A stretch of 64,000 nucleotides of DNA. It comes from Bin87 sp965197635. Its GTDB lineage: Bacteria; Chloroflexota; Dehalococcoidia; Lucifugimonadales; UBA3495. The stretch spans positions 1 to 64,000 of the forward strand of contig CBDANN010000008.1 in assembly GCA_965197635.1 (NCBI GenBank). The letters are read 5' to 3'. Position numbers and translations under genes: made by a program. The notes beneath the pieces are model-generated. The model ran no database searches, was not told the origin of the DNA, and saw nothing but the letters and a program-made list of their open reading frames with translations. Positions 1-8,149 of this stretch are shown piece by piece (within the stretch, counting starts at the first letter, position 1; each line of letters begins with the position of its first letter).

Positions 1-559
1 CGATATGTGCGCCCTCGTTGTTTGCGACTTCTCTGAGCAGATCCTTAGCGCTGAATTTTATGCTGTCTACCTGGAGCACCTTCGTGTTCATCCAAGCTTT
101 GAACTTCACGGGGGCTGCGTTGTAGTCGAAAGGCATCTCGAAGGCGAACTCTTGTCCTCCGCAATGGTGTAATCCATATAGCGGATGTATCGCGGTTCTT
201 TGCTCATACTCAGGAATTTCTATAGTTTCTTGTATGCCATTGGCCCACCCGAGGGTCATGGCGGGTCTCTTGAATTTTTGCAAAAAGGTGATCGCGCGCT
301 CCTCAGGTGCAGGAGGTTTGAGAGGGTGCAATCTCGGATCATCAAAGCACTCCTGAAACAGGTACCCGTTGCCGTCGAGAAGGAGCTTACGCAGGGGGAT
401 CGATATGCGCCGTGCGGTTGAGATTGCCCGCAGACCTGCATTACTATCGTCGGCCCTTTTCAGTTCGTTGGCTGCGTCGATGATATCGACGACACACAAA
501 AGAAAATCGAAGGCGTGCTGCCTATTAACGCTTCCCTTGAACGACCAGAGATCAGCCAT
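1..559 (-). CDS. Hypothetical protein, 3' end beyond left edge
   Basis: One minus-strand frame is open for 186 codons from ATG at 557-559 to the window edge, with no stop. A GGAG lies about 11 bases before the ATG. The translation is a coherent, soluble, mixed-charge protein beginning MADLWSFKGSVNRQ, with a stretch RKLLLDGNGYLFQECF near the middle and LQVDSIKFSAKDLLREV near the visible end. There is no signal peptide or membrane segment. I do not recognise a domain and propose no function. It lies downstream of the cyclase gene on the same strand but 324 bases away, so it probably has its own promoter. Composition is AT-richer than the neighbours, which may indicate acquisition. The missing C-terminus could change the interpretation. 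Confidence 0.7.
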   Translation of the reverse strand, partial: MADLWSFKGSVNRQHAFDFLLCVVDIIDAANELKRADDSNAGLRAISTARRISIPLRKLLLDGNGYLFQECFDDPRLHPLKPPAPEERAITFLQKFKRPAMTLGWANGIQETIEIPEYEQRTAIHPLYGLHHCGGQEFAFEMPFDYNAAPVKFKAWMNTKVLQVDSIKFSAKDLLREVANNEGAHI

Positions 560-883
560 GCTTACCGAAACTCCCAAGTGGATTGGGATGGGTTTAGCCG
601 CGTTGGTGTATTACACACTTGGTCGGGTTGTCAGCACCGCCAAAAATATAAAAACAACACTGGACAACGACGTATTGGCCACGCAGCTAAGTATATCTCG
701 ATCATATGTTTAATATTCTATCACCACCGTTTCTTTTGTGCCTAATAGCGGACCGCATCGACAATTACGAGGGAGGTCACACACCTCCGTCAGTGCCGAC
801 CGGGGATCCACCTGCCGGCGGCGACCAATGCCTGTATCTGTTCCAGCCAAGAAGGCATTCAGCCGCCGCCGGTGTGGGGTCGG
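560..883. other. Intergenic region, no gene seen
   Basis: No supported gene lies here. The segment around 640-725 is AT-rich and lies upstream of the minus-strand gene starting at 559, so it probably holds its promoter. I could not pick a convincing -35/-10 pair. Confidence 0.4.
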
Positions 884-1813
884 TTACAGTATCGCCACCG
901 GGTTCACCGGGGAGCCGGTGCCTCCTACCACGCGCAGGGGATTGATGGTGAGCATGAACTCCCAGCGGCCCGCTTCGGCGCAGGCTTCGGCCAGGGGCTG
1001 CAGCAGGGCGTTGTCCAGCAAGCCGATGCCGTAGGCGAAGATGCTGCCATGCACCGACCAAGGCAGGTCGTAGCCGTTGGGGGTGTGGTCCATCATGTCC
1101 CACACCAGCACGCAGCAGTCGCTCTGCCGGATGAACTTGAGACAGGAGGCGTGCAGGCCCGGCCTCTGAGTCGGGTCGCTGCCCCAGATGGCGTTGCTGT
1201 CGGCGTTCCACTTCTCGCGGCCGCCGTACACCACCAGGGCGTCGCCCGGCTCCATCTGCACCCCCTGGGAGTCGCAGATATCCTGCAGTTCCCAGGCGTG
1301 GATGGGCGTCTCCTGGGTTACGTAGTCGGTGCCGCGATGCCTGGGCACGTCCAGCAGCACGCCGCGAGTGATTATGCCTTCCTTCCAGTGTTCTACGGAG
1401 CCGTACTTGGCCCCATCCCACTGGATCATATCGTCGGGGTTCTTGCCGTTCCACATCCCGTTGTGGTCCCAGACGTGGCAGAGTGCGTCCAGGTGCGTGG
1501 TGGCGGTGCCGTGATAAGAGATGCCGTAGTAGTCGGTGGACATTCCGCCGCCCGGCTCGCGGGGCCCCTTCCTCATGTAGTGGATGGCCGGCGTGGGGTT
1601 GTTGGGGGCCGGCGTAACGGGAAACTCCCGGCTCAGCGAAACAGCCCGCCCACTCTTGACCAGGCCGGCGGCCCGCAGACGCTTGGCGTCGTCAACCATG
1701 TTGACCGCGCCCTTCTGGTCATCGGGACCCCAGCGGCCCCAGTTCACGTCGTCCTTCAGGTAGCCGAGGACTTCCTCTTTGCTGGGATCTTGTCGGTTGG
1801 TGGTCATGATCAT
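884..1813 (-). CDS. Cyclase family protein (kynurenine formamidase-like)
   Basis: This 309-residue protein belongs to the metal-dependent cyclase/formamidase-like hydrolase family (PF04199). The family signature is visible near residue 100 as HGTATTHLDALCHVWD, matching the HGT-x-x-H-x-D-x-x-x-H metal-binding pattern; a second conserved region is PGDALVVYGGREKWN. The length suits the longer members that act on amide or lactone bonds, and no export signal is present. The exact substrate cannot be read from sequence; kynurenine formamidase is one possibility but many members have other roles. It is a single gene on the minus strand with no obvious operon partner. The start is the ATG at 1811-1813, preceded by GGAGGG; an ATG two codons later is also possible. 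Confidence 0.85.
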   Translation of the reverse strand: MIMTTNRQDPSKEEVLGYLKDDVNWGRWGPDDQKGAVNMVDDAKRLRAAGLVKSGRAVSLSREFPVTPAPNNPTPAIHYMRKGPREPGGGMSTDYYGISYHGTATTHLDALCHVWDHNGMWNGKNPDDMIQWDGAKYGSVEHWKEGIITRGVLLDVPRHRGTDYVTQETPIHAWELQDICDSQGVQMEPGDALVVYGGREKWNADSNAIWGSDPTQRPGLHASCLKFIRQSDCCVLVWDMMDHTPNGYDLPWSVHGSIFAYGIGLLDNALLQPLAEACAEAGRWEFMLTINPLRVVGGTGSPVNPVAIL

Positions 1814-2094
1814 TCCCTCCGTAACGGCATGGCTTGGGCCGCGCCGGTTGCGTTGGCGGCAAGGTTGCCACTATGCGCCGGGAATGGCAAGGCCCGCGCA
1901 ATGAACAACCGGAAGGCGTTGAGTCGGGCTGGGGATGCTTGCCCCCGGCGGCGAATGAAGGTAATATACCTCGTGCTGCCATAAACGCCGGTTGACGCCC
2001 GGCCGGAGGGTTCGGCGTTGTTTCAGTCGGCGGCTTGGCGCTGGGAGACCGAACCGCAAGGTCGCCGACCAACAGGAGGAGGTAACAAACGGAT

Positions 2095-2289
2095 ATGTTC
2101 GACAAGGATTCGCTGGACCGGCTGTTTGAAGAGCTGCGCGACGAGTTCGAGCTGGAAACCGACTGGGAAGAGATCCAGCGGGACGCCCACTTGGCCGTCG
2201 CCTACGCTGACGCCGGCGTTCTGGATGACGAGTCCGGGAGCCTGGATTCCCGGATCGTGGATTTCGTACAGCGGCACAACCCGGGCTAG
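2095..2289 (+). CDS. Small acidic hypothetical protein
   Basis: This 64-residue, strongly acidic protein starts MFDKDSLDRLFEELRDEFEL and is rich in Asp and Glu. It has no membrane segment and no recognised domain. An unusually strong ribosome-binding site (AGGAGGAGGT) precedes the ATG by about 11 bases, and an intrinsic terminator follows 40 bases after the stop, so it looks like an expressed monocistronic gene. It is probably a small alpha-helical protein. Its function is unknown, and neither neighbour shares its strand. Confidence 0.7.
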   Translation: MFDKDSLDRLFEELRDEFELETDWEEIQRDAHLAVAYADAGVLDDESGSLDSRIVDFVQRHNPG

Positions 2290-2328
2290 GCTGCGCGGCG
2301 CCACACCGTACCGTAAGAAAGCATAATG

Positions 2329-2359
2329 CCCCCGCCGACCAAAACCGGCGGGGGTTTTT
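2329..2359 (+). terminator. Rho-independent terminator after the small acidic gene
   Basis: A nine-base GC stem (CCCCCGCCG pairing with CGGCGGGGG) with a short A-rich loop is followed by TTTTT. It lies directly downstream of the gene ending at 2289. Confidence 0.85.
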
Positions 2360-2385
2360 CGTTGCGTACCCATTTTCGCCCAAAC

Positions 2386-2478
2386 TGTCATTGCGAGCGA
2401 AGCGTGGCAATCCCGCCACCGGGGGAATCGTCTCTCAGTCAGCGGGATTGCCGCGTCGCTGCGCTCCTCGCAATGACA
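2386..2478. repeat. Palindromic intergenic repeat (REP/MITE-like)
   Basis: The ends TGTCATTGCGAG and CTCGCAATGACA are perfect inverted complements, and the interior also folds (GGCAATCCCGC against GCGGGATTGCC). The whole unit is about 93 bp. Repeats starting CATTGCGAGCGAAGCG are common palindromic units in environmental bacterial genomes (general knowledge). It encodes nothing. Confidence 0.75.
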
Positions 2479-2535
2479 AACTGTGTACGCATCAGCGGTG
2501 TCGTGGTGGCCGCTGGGGTCAACTTCCGAGTGCCA

Positions 2536-3849
2536 TCAGGAACCGGACAAAGCCACCAGCCGCCCGTCTTGGGTCGGCGCGTACAGCGTATCGCCCGACA
2601 CGGCCGGCGCTGCCGACAGCCGGCTGCCGTCCAGATCATGCCGCCACGTTTCCGTCCCGTCGGTAACGTCCAGCGCGATGAGCGCGCCGTCCACCGTGCC
2701 CACTATCAGTGTACCCCCGACGCCCACCGGTTCGGCGACTACCTCCTGCTCCAGCTCGGTCTGCCACAACGCTGCTCCGCTTGCGCCGTCAAAGGCCGTT
2801 ACCACGTTGGCCTCGTTGACGATAAACAACCTCCCCGCAGCGTACGCCGGGCTGAACTTTACCCGCCCCCGCGCTGAGCCCACCCAGATGGTGCCCGTCT
2901 GCTGCGGCGGCGTGCTCAGCAGCCGCCAGTAGAAAAAATTGAACTTGGCAACGTACGCAAACCGGCTGAACGGACGGCTCACCGCTGTCGGGGCCACGGC
3001 CCACACCCCGCCGCGATTGGTCACGAAATACGCGCGCCCGTCGGCAATCACCGGCCCGCCCACCACCGGCGTTCCCGAGTAGAAGACCAGCCGCCGCCGT
3101 CCCGTATCCGGTTCAACCGTTATAAACCGCTCTCCCAGCGACGTCACCGCCACCACCGCGCCGTCCGACGCCGGGTGTCCCACCACCCAACCGTTCGCCT
3201 TCGCCGACCACCGCTGTTCTCCCGTCGCCGCGTCCAGCGCCTCCAGCACCCCGTTGGTCGATCCGATGTACGCTGTCCCGTCCACCACGATGGCGGAACC
3301 CAGCACGATGTTGCCCAGGTTCCGTTCCCAGACCAACCGACCGTCTTCTTGGTGCAGCGCCAGCAGGCGATGGTTCCGCGATCCCACGTAGATGGCATCC
3401 CCCGCGACCGCCGGCGCGCTGTCCGAGGGTGAGCCGACGTCATAGCTCCACAGCCTTTCTCCGCTGCCTTTCTCCAGCGCCGCTGTCACTCCGTCCTCGG
3501 TCGTGATGAATACCCGCTCCCCAACCACTGCCGGAGTAGCCATCATCACCCCCGGCGTTTCAACCTCCCACAGCGTCTTGAACGGACCCGCCAGTGCCGG
3601 CCCCGGCGCCCACCCGGTTCCCTCGGCTCCGCGTCTTATGGATGACCAGTCCCCGGGCGCATCCGCCATCCGGAAGTCCGCGGTCGCCTCCGGTGGCGGG
3701 AAAAGCAACGGCCCAACCTGAAACGCCCGGAATGTCCATACCACAAGCAGGATGACGATGACCAGTCCCAGCACCAGCCACAACCGGAAATTGCGAAGCC
3801 ATCGACGCCAACCGCCGATGGCTCCCCAAGTAGCCGAGGTCTGTGCCAC
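2536..3849 (-). CDS. Membrane-anchored PQQ-type beta-propeller protein
   Basis: The 437-residue protein has a short basic cytoplasmic N-terminus, one membrane helix at about residues 24-43 (LWLVLGLVIVILLVVWTF), then an extracytoplasmic beta-propeller. The propeller repeats follow the PQQ/BamB-like pattern, for example GERLWSYDVGS, GRLVWERNLGN, TGEQRWSAKANG, SGAALWQTELEQ and GTETWRHDLDG, with glycine/tryptophan motifs recurring about every 40 residues. Such proteins are usually structural or assembly factors, or bind PQQ in dehydrogenases. No quinoprotein dehydrogenase partner is nearby, so a BamB-like scaffold or unknown binding role is more likely. It lies just upstream, on the same strand, of nothing obviously related; the ABC permease genes precede it in the transcription direction. 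Confidence 0.8.
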   Translation of the reverse strand: MAQTSATWGAIGGWRRWLRNFRLWLVLGLVIVILLVVWTFRAFQVGPLLFPPPEATADFRMADAPGDWSSIRRGAEGTGWAPGPALAGPFKTLWEVETPGVMMATPAVVGERVFITTEDGVTAALEKGSGERLWSYDVGSPSDSAPAVAGDAIYVGSRNHRLLALHQEDGRLVWERNLGNIVLGSAIVVDGTAYIGSTNGVLEALDAATGEQRWSAKANGWVVGHPASDGAVVAVTSLGERFITVEPDTGRRRLVFYSGTPVVGGPVIADGRAYFVTNRGGVWAVAPTAVSRPFSRFAYVAKFNFFYWRLLSTPPQQTGTIWVGSARGRVKFSPAYAAGRLFIVNEANVVTAFDGASGAALWQTELEQEVVAEPVGVGGTLIVGTVDGALIALDVTDGTETWRHDLDGSRLSAAPAVSGDTLYAPTQDGRLVALSGS

Positions 3850-3881
3850 TCTAACTGGAATCGACCGCTGCGATGGGAGGA

Positions 3882-4799
3882 CTAGGTCCGGCCCCGCAGC
3901 TTGGGGTCCAGCGCGTCACGGATGGAGTCGCCGAACAGGTTGAACGCCAGCACCGTGATGGTGATCGCCAGGCCCGGGAACATTACCATCCACCAGCGCG
4001 GAATCAGCCCGGCAGCCACCGGCCCGCCCAGCATATTCCCCCACGTCGCCGTCGGCAGCGGCACCCCTACGCCCAGGAACCCGAGGGACGCTTCCAGGAT
4101 GATCACCGACCCCAGGTGCGCCGTCGCCAGCACCAGCCAGGGCGCAACGCATTGCGGCGCGATGTGCCGGATCATCACCCGACTGCTGGACGCGCCGATG
4201 GCCTGCGCCGCGTCCACGTAGGCAAACTCCTTGACGCTCAAGGTTACCGAACGCACCACCCGCACGGACAGCGGAATACGTGTAATGCTGATTGCGACGA
4301 TAACCGTCCAGACGCCGGCGCCCATGGCCAGCACCAGTATCATCGCCAGTATCAGCGTGGGAAAGGACATCATCAGTTCCAGGAAGCGCTGGCTGTATAT
4401 GTCGAACCGCCCGCCGATATATCCGGTGGCAACGCCCCAGGCCGCGCCGATCAGGTCGCCCACCAGCACCGCAATCAGGGCAACGAACAGCGAGACCCGC
4501 GCGCCGTACACCACCCGGCTGTACAGGTCGCGCCCGATATCGTCCGTCCCCATCCAGTGCGCCCCGCTGGGCGGTTCCCGCAGCGCGCTGAAGTCCGCCT
4601 CCTCTGTCGGATGGTGCGTCGTTACGAAAGGCGCAAGGATGGCGATGGCCACGATGACGACGATGGCTACTCCGGCGACGGCGCCCATCGGGTTGCGCTG
4701 GCTGAAGTTGATGATGACCCACCACCAGCCCCTGCTGCGGGATACTTCTTGCTGTGCCAGGACATCGCCGGCAGTTGTTGTGGAGTTTGCCTGTGCCAC
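3882..4799 (-). CDS. ABC transporter permease, DppC/OppC type
   Basis: This is a 305-residue inner-membrane permease of the binding-protein-dependent peptide/nickel class. An N-terminal OppC-like segment with one membrane helix (about residues 40-60) is followed by the characteristic GTDDIGRDLYSRVVYGARVSL motif region (only its first part need be read as the signature) and five further helices. The EAA loop, which contacts the ATPase, is seen as YVDAAQAIGASSSRVMIRHI. The C-terminus LDPKLRGR is typical of DppC-type subunits. It pairs with the DppB-type gene that ends 27 bases upstream, and the two binding lipoproteins lie further upstream on the same strand. No ATPase gene is present, so ATP-binding subunits must come from elsewhere. 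Substrate is not predictable. Confidence 0.9.
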   Translation of the reverse strand: MAQANSTTTAGDVLAQQEVSRSRGWWWVIINFSQRNPMGAVAGVAIVVIVAIAILAPFVTTHHPTEEADFSALREPPSGAHWMGTDDIGRDLYSRVVYGARVSLFVALIAVLVGDLIGAAWGVATGYIGGRFDIYSQRFLELMMSFPTLILAMILVLAMGAGVWTVIVAISITRIPLSVRVVRSVTLSVKEFAYVDAAQAIGASSSRVMIRHIAPQCVAPWLVLATAHLGSVIILEASLGFLGVGVPLPTATWGNMLGGPVAAGLIPRWWMVMFPGLAITITVLAFNLFGDSIRDALDPKLRGRT

Positions 4800-4825
4800 G
4801 ATTATGCTCCTGTGCGTCTGCCGAG

Positions 4826-5782
4826 TCAGCTGTACCGAATGCGCGGGTCAATCCAGGCGTAGGAAATATCCACCAGCAAATTAGTGAGCACGAATATGAG
4901 GCCGTACAGCAGCACCAGGTTCTGAATGACCACATAGTCTCGTTCAAAGAAGGCCGCCACCAGCGTTCGCCCCAGCCCCGGCACCCCGAAAGCCTGTTCC
5001 ACCGCCACCGAGCCGCCAATCAGGAAGCCCAGCAGCACGCCGGAGAGGGTGATGACTGGCATAATGGCGTTGCGTAGAGCGTGGCGCATGATGACCATGC
5101 GCTCCGCCAAGCCTTTGGAGCGCGCGGTGCGGATGTAGTCCTCATGGATGGTCTCCAGCAGCGCCGACCGGGCCATTCTACAGACGTACGCCGCCTGCCC
5201 CAGGCCCAGCACCAGCGCCGGCCCCCACACGATTTGCAGGTTCTCCCACGGGTTTTCCCATATGTTGATCACCCCCAGCGGCGCTTTCCACTCAAGGGTC
5301 AGCACCAAGGTCAACACGATCACGGTGCCTAACCAGAAATTCGGTATCGCCAGGAACAGTATCGAGAAGAACCTCCCAGCGTAGTCCAGCGCGCTGTTCC
5401 GTTTCATCGCCGCCAGTATGCCCACCGGCAGCCCGATTACCCACGATAGAATCACCGAGATGATCGCGATTTCCAGCGTGATGGGCCCCCGGTTGATGAT
5501 CAGGTCCATCACCGTGCTTGAGCGCCAGAAGGACTGCCCCAGTTTCAGCGTCACGATGTCTTGGAGCCAGTCCACGTACTGCAGGTAGATGGGCTTGTCC
5601 AACCCCAGGCTGGCGATGATGCGCTGCCGGTCTTCCTCGCTGAGCTGGAGGGTTCCCTCTTCGCCGAACATCACGGTGAGCACGTCCCCCGGCAGGATTC
5701 GCATCACCAGGAAGATGATGATGGTCAACCCGATTATCGCCGGAATCGCCAGCAGCACGCGGCGCAGAATGTACTTTTGCAT
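4826..5782 (-). CDS. ABC transporter permease, DppB/OppB type
   Basis: This 318-residue integral membrane protein begins MQKYILRRVLLAIPAIIGLT, the typical DppB N-terminus, and has six predicted helices. The EAA loop is recognisable as YIRTARSKGLAERMVIMRHA, followed by LRNAIMPVITLSG. The C-terminus ends in the usual YAWIDPRIRYS. It forms the heterodimeric channel with the DppC-type partner encoded 27 bases downstream. A purine-rich site (GGAAGGGG) lies just before its ATG. The neighbouring binding lipoprotein gene stops at 5949, about 165 bases upstream, with a palindromic element between them, so cotranscription is plausible but not certain. Confidence 0.9.
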   Translation of the reverse strand: MQKYILRRVLLAIPAIIGLTIIIFLVMRILPGDVLTVMFGEEGTLQLSEEDRQRIIASLGLDKPIYLQYVDWLQDIVTLKLGQSFWRSSTVMDLIINRGPITLEIAIISVILSWVIGLPVGILAAMKRNSALDYAGRFFSILFLAIPNFWLGTVIVLTLVLTLEWKAPLGVINIWENPWENLQIVWGPALVLGLGQAAYVCRMARSALLETIHEDYIRTARSKGLAERMVIMRHALRNAIMPVITLSGVLLGFLIGGSVAVEQAFGVPGLGRTLVAAFFERDYVVIQNLVLLYGLIFVLTNLLVDISYAWIDPRIRYS

Positions 5783-5913
5783 ACGGCCCCTTCCCCGGTT
5801 GATTGTCCTCTAATCCGTCAATCCGGCCTTCTGTCATTAGTCAGTTTTGACCGGCCCCACAAGTTGCAGATAGCGTGCCGGGTTGTCGCCAAGCACTCCC
5901 GTTCCGGTTTCGG

Positions 5914-5937
5914 TGGGGCGGGGTTAAACCCGCCCCA
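5914..5937. repeat. GC palindrome after first binding-protein gene
   Basis: TGGGGCGGG...CCCGCCCCA forms a near-perfect stem with GTTAAAC at its centre. A similar palindrome follows the second binding-protein gene at 8114. It may attenuate or end transcription, although no strong U-tract follows. Confidence 0.5.
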
Positions 5938-5948
5938 GGTCCATCTCG

Positions 5949-7829
5949 TTACTGCCGGCACTCTTCGTCCATCCAGACGGTGTCCATCCGGTCCAGGTTG
6001 TGCACCAGTGCGCCGTGCTTGCCTTCTATGCCGTGGACGCAGGTGCGCCACGCCGCCAGGGTGCGGTTGTACCAGTACTCAACCGTCGGCGGGTCCGCGT
6101 CGAGGATCTCCGCTGCCTGTTGCACCAGGTCGTACCGCTTGTCGAAGTCCGCCTCGCCGTCCACCTGGTCCATGATGGCGTCGAACTCCGGGTTGCAGTA
6201 GTTGGAGTGGTTCTCGCCGCCGCCGCACCGGTAGAAACTGTTCAGGTAGGCCGACGGGTCGATGAACGGCGAAGCGATGCCGCCCAGGGTGATGTCAAAG
6301 TTCCGGTTCGCCAGTTCTTCAAACCAGACCGCCGACGCCACCGCGCGAATCTCCGACTCGATGCCCAGGATGTTCTTGAATTGCAACTGAGCGACCTGGG
6401 CTGCCGCCGAATAGTGAGCGCTGGTGGGGTCGCGCTGCATGAAGTCAACATTCTTGATGCCATCACCGTAGCCGGCCTCTGCCATCAGCCGTTTGGCTTC
6501 GGCTTCGGCGGCCGGACGGTCAAACACCAGCCGCTTGTCGATTTCTTCCTGGGGCAGTTGATACTGCTGGTCCTGGAAGGTCCAGCCCGTGCCCCCTTTG
6601 TAGCCGAACAGCCACTCGCCAACCACTTCATGGACTGCATCCCGGTCCAGCGCCAGCCACATCGCCTTTCTGATTTTGGGGTCGTTCCACGGCTCTCGGT
6701 CGGTATTCATCCACACCGCCAGGTAAGAGTAGGACGAGAAGGGCTGCGCCTCGAATTTGGGGTCGTTCAGCATAATCTCGTAGGCTGCCGGGTCCACGGT
6801 TTGGGCGTATTCCACGTTGCCGGCCAGCAGGGCCGCCGAGCGGGTGGTGCTGTTCCCTAGGGGGTAGGTCCAGACCTCATCCAAGTACGGCAGCCCTTCG
6901 TTCCAATAGTCCGGGAACCGCTCATTCTTCCAGACTTCCCCTTGCTGATGTTCCAAGAACCGGAAAGCGCCAGTGCCGGGAGCTGCCTGTCCGCCGACTT
7001 TCAAATCGTAGCTGTTGGCTTCCAGAATCGCCTTGGGGTAGATGCCGTGCCACTCCAGAGCGAAGGCGTTGAGACCGTAGTTCAGCGGAGGCGCTTTGCC
7101 AAAGGTGAACTGAACCGTCAGCGGGTCAACCACTTGAATTGATGGGCTGAAGGGGTCGTACAGTCCCTTGCGTGCGCTGACCACGCCGGCCGGTGGGTCA
7201 ATCACCCGCGACCAGGATGCTGCCACGTCATCGGCGTTCATAATGCTGCCATCGTGGAACTGGACGCCCTCACGCAGCGGGAAGGTCCACACCTTGCCAT
7301 CATCGGAAACGTCCCAGTTGGTAGCAATGTCCGGCACGATGGTCTTGCCCGCATCCAAGGGGTTGTAGCGCAGCAGATTGTTCAGGAGCATCATCTGCTT
7401 GAAAGAGTTGGAAACGCTGGACACCTGCATCAAGTCGTAGTGTGCCGGGTCAACGTATCCGCCCCTCCGCAGGACGCCACCTGATTGCGCGTCCGGGTAG
7501 GCGTCTTTGGTCACGGGATTGGACAGCACCTCCGACGGCAGGGCTGCGGGGAGTGGCGTCGGCGTAGCGTCCGGCGCGGTGGTCGGCCGCGGTGTCGGGG
7601 GGACATGGGTTGCGGCGGGTTGAGCCTGCGGTTGCGCCCCCGAGCCGGACCCGCTGCCGGATGCTGCTCCGGAACTTGTTCCTGCGCTGGGCGCAGCGCT
7701 CGAACCGGACGCTCCGGTGTCCTCAGCGGGGGAGCCAGCCCCACCGCAAGCCACGGCGGCTAGCAGGATTAGCGTGAGCAGGCCGCTCAGCGCCATGGCG
7801 GGCAATGTCATGATTCGCTTCGGTTTCAA
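5949..7829 (-). CDS. ABC transporter substrate-binding lipoprotein (SBP_bac_5)
   Basis: This is a 626-residue extracellular binding lipoprotein. The N-terminal signal ends in a lipobox (LLAAVACGG, lipidated Cys near residue 28), followed by a low-complexity Ser/Gly/Ala/Pro/Gln linker up to about residue 95 and then the family-5 oligopeptide/nickel-binding fold. Landmarks include WTFPLREGVQFHDGSIMNADDV and WNDPKIRKAMWLALDRDAV. The start is TTG at 7829: GGAGGT lies only a few bases before it, whereas the in-frame ATG at 7811 has no site at the right distance. The protein is a close paralogue of the one encoded immediately upstream; the two align with few gaps through the whole ligand domain, including identical C-terminal stretches such as HNLDRMDTVWMD. 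It probably feeds the DppB/DppC pair downstream. Substrate unknown. Confidence 0.9.
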   Translation of the reverse strand: MKPKRIMTLPAMALSGLLTLILLAAVACGGAGSPAEDTGASGSSAAPSAGTSSGAASGSGSGSGAQPQAQPAATHVPPTPRPTTAPDATPTPLPAALPSEVLSNPVTKDAYPDAQSGGVLRRGGYVDPAHYDLMQVSSVSNSFKQMMLLNNLLRYNPLDAGKTIVPDIATNWDVSDDGKVWTFPLREGVQFHDGSIMNADDVAASWSRVIDPPAGVVSARKGLYDPFSPSIQVVDPLTVQFTFGKAPPLNYGLNAFALEWHGIYPKAILEANSYDLKVGGQAAPGTGAFRFLEHQQGEVWKNERFPDYWNEGLPYLDEVWTYPLGNSTTRSAALLAGNVEYAQTVDPAAYEIMLNDPKFEAQPFSSYSYLAVWMNTDREPWNDPKIRKAMWLALDRDAVHEVVGEWLFGYKGGTGWTFQDQQYQLPQEEIDKRLVFDRPAAEAEAKRLMAEAGYGDGIKNVDFMQRDPTSAHYSAAAQVAQLQFKNILGIESEIRAVASAVWFEELANRNFDITLGGIASPFIDPSAYLNSFYRCGGGENHSNYCNPEFDAIMDQVDGEADFDKRYDLVQQAAEILDADPPTVEYWYNRTLAAWRTCVHGIEGKHGALVHNLDRMDTVWMDEECRQ

Positions 7830-8113
7830 TTGACCTCCACAGGCATTCCTTAGCCTGTTGCTGCGAAAGATTAGCCGGCGTGAGCATCTGCAATGCGTAG
7901 AGCCGTGATTCGCCGCATTTTATGTCTTGTCAGGCAATAATGCTCCATGCGCTGTATTGCTGAAAGCGATATAATGCGTCAGCGCGTTGGAGAAGGCAAA
8001 AAACGGTTCCCTAACCGACTGCGGGGATTGTAGGCACTGCCATTGCGGATGTCAATGTTGAATATTCGGATGCGCGAGTGGTGGTTTGGCTCCCTTATTG
8101 CCGGTAGGCGTCG

Positions 8114-8140
8114 CAGGGGCGAGTTTGAAACCCGCCCCTG
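8114..8140. repeat. GC palindrome after second binding-protein gene
   Basis: CAGGGGCG and CGCCCCTG arms flank a GTTTGAAAC-like centre. It matches the palindrome at 5914 in design and position, directly after a binding-protein stop codon, and may act as a transcription end or stabilising stem-loop. Confidence 0.5.
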
Positions 8141-8149
8141 TCTGGAGTG

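Noticed and set aside
872..1984. 370-codon plus-strand frame over the cyclase gene
   Set aside because: It is a GC-driven shadow of the real minus-strand cyclase.
3873..4862. Long plus-strand frame opposite the DppC-type permease
   Set aside because: Arg/His/Pro-rich shadow without start signal or homology.
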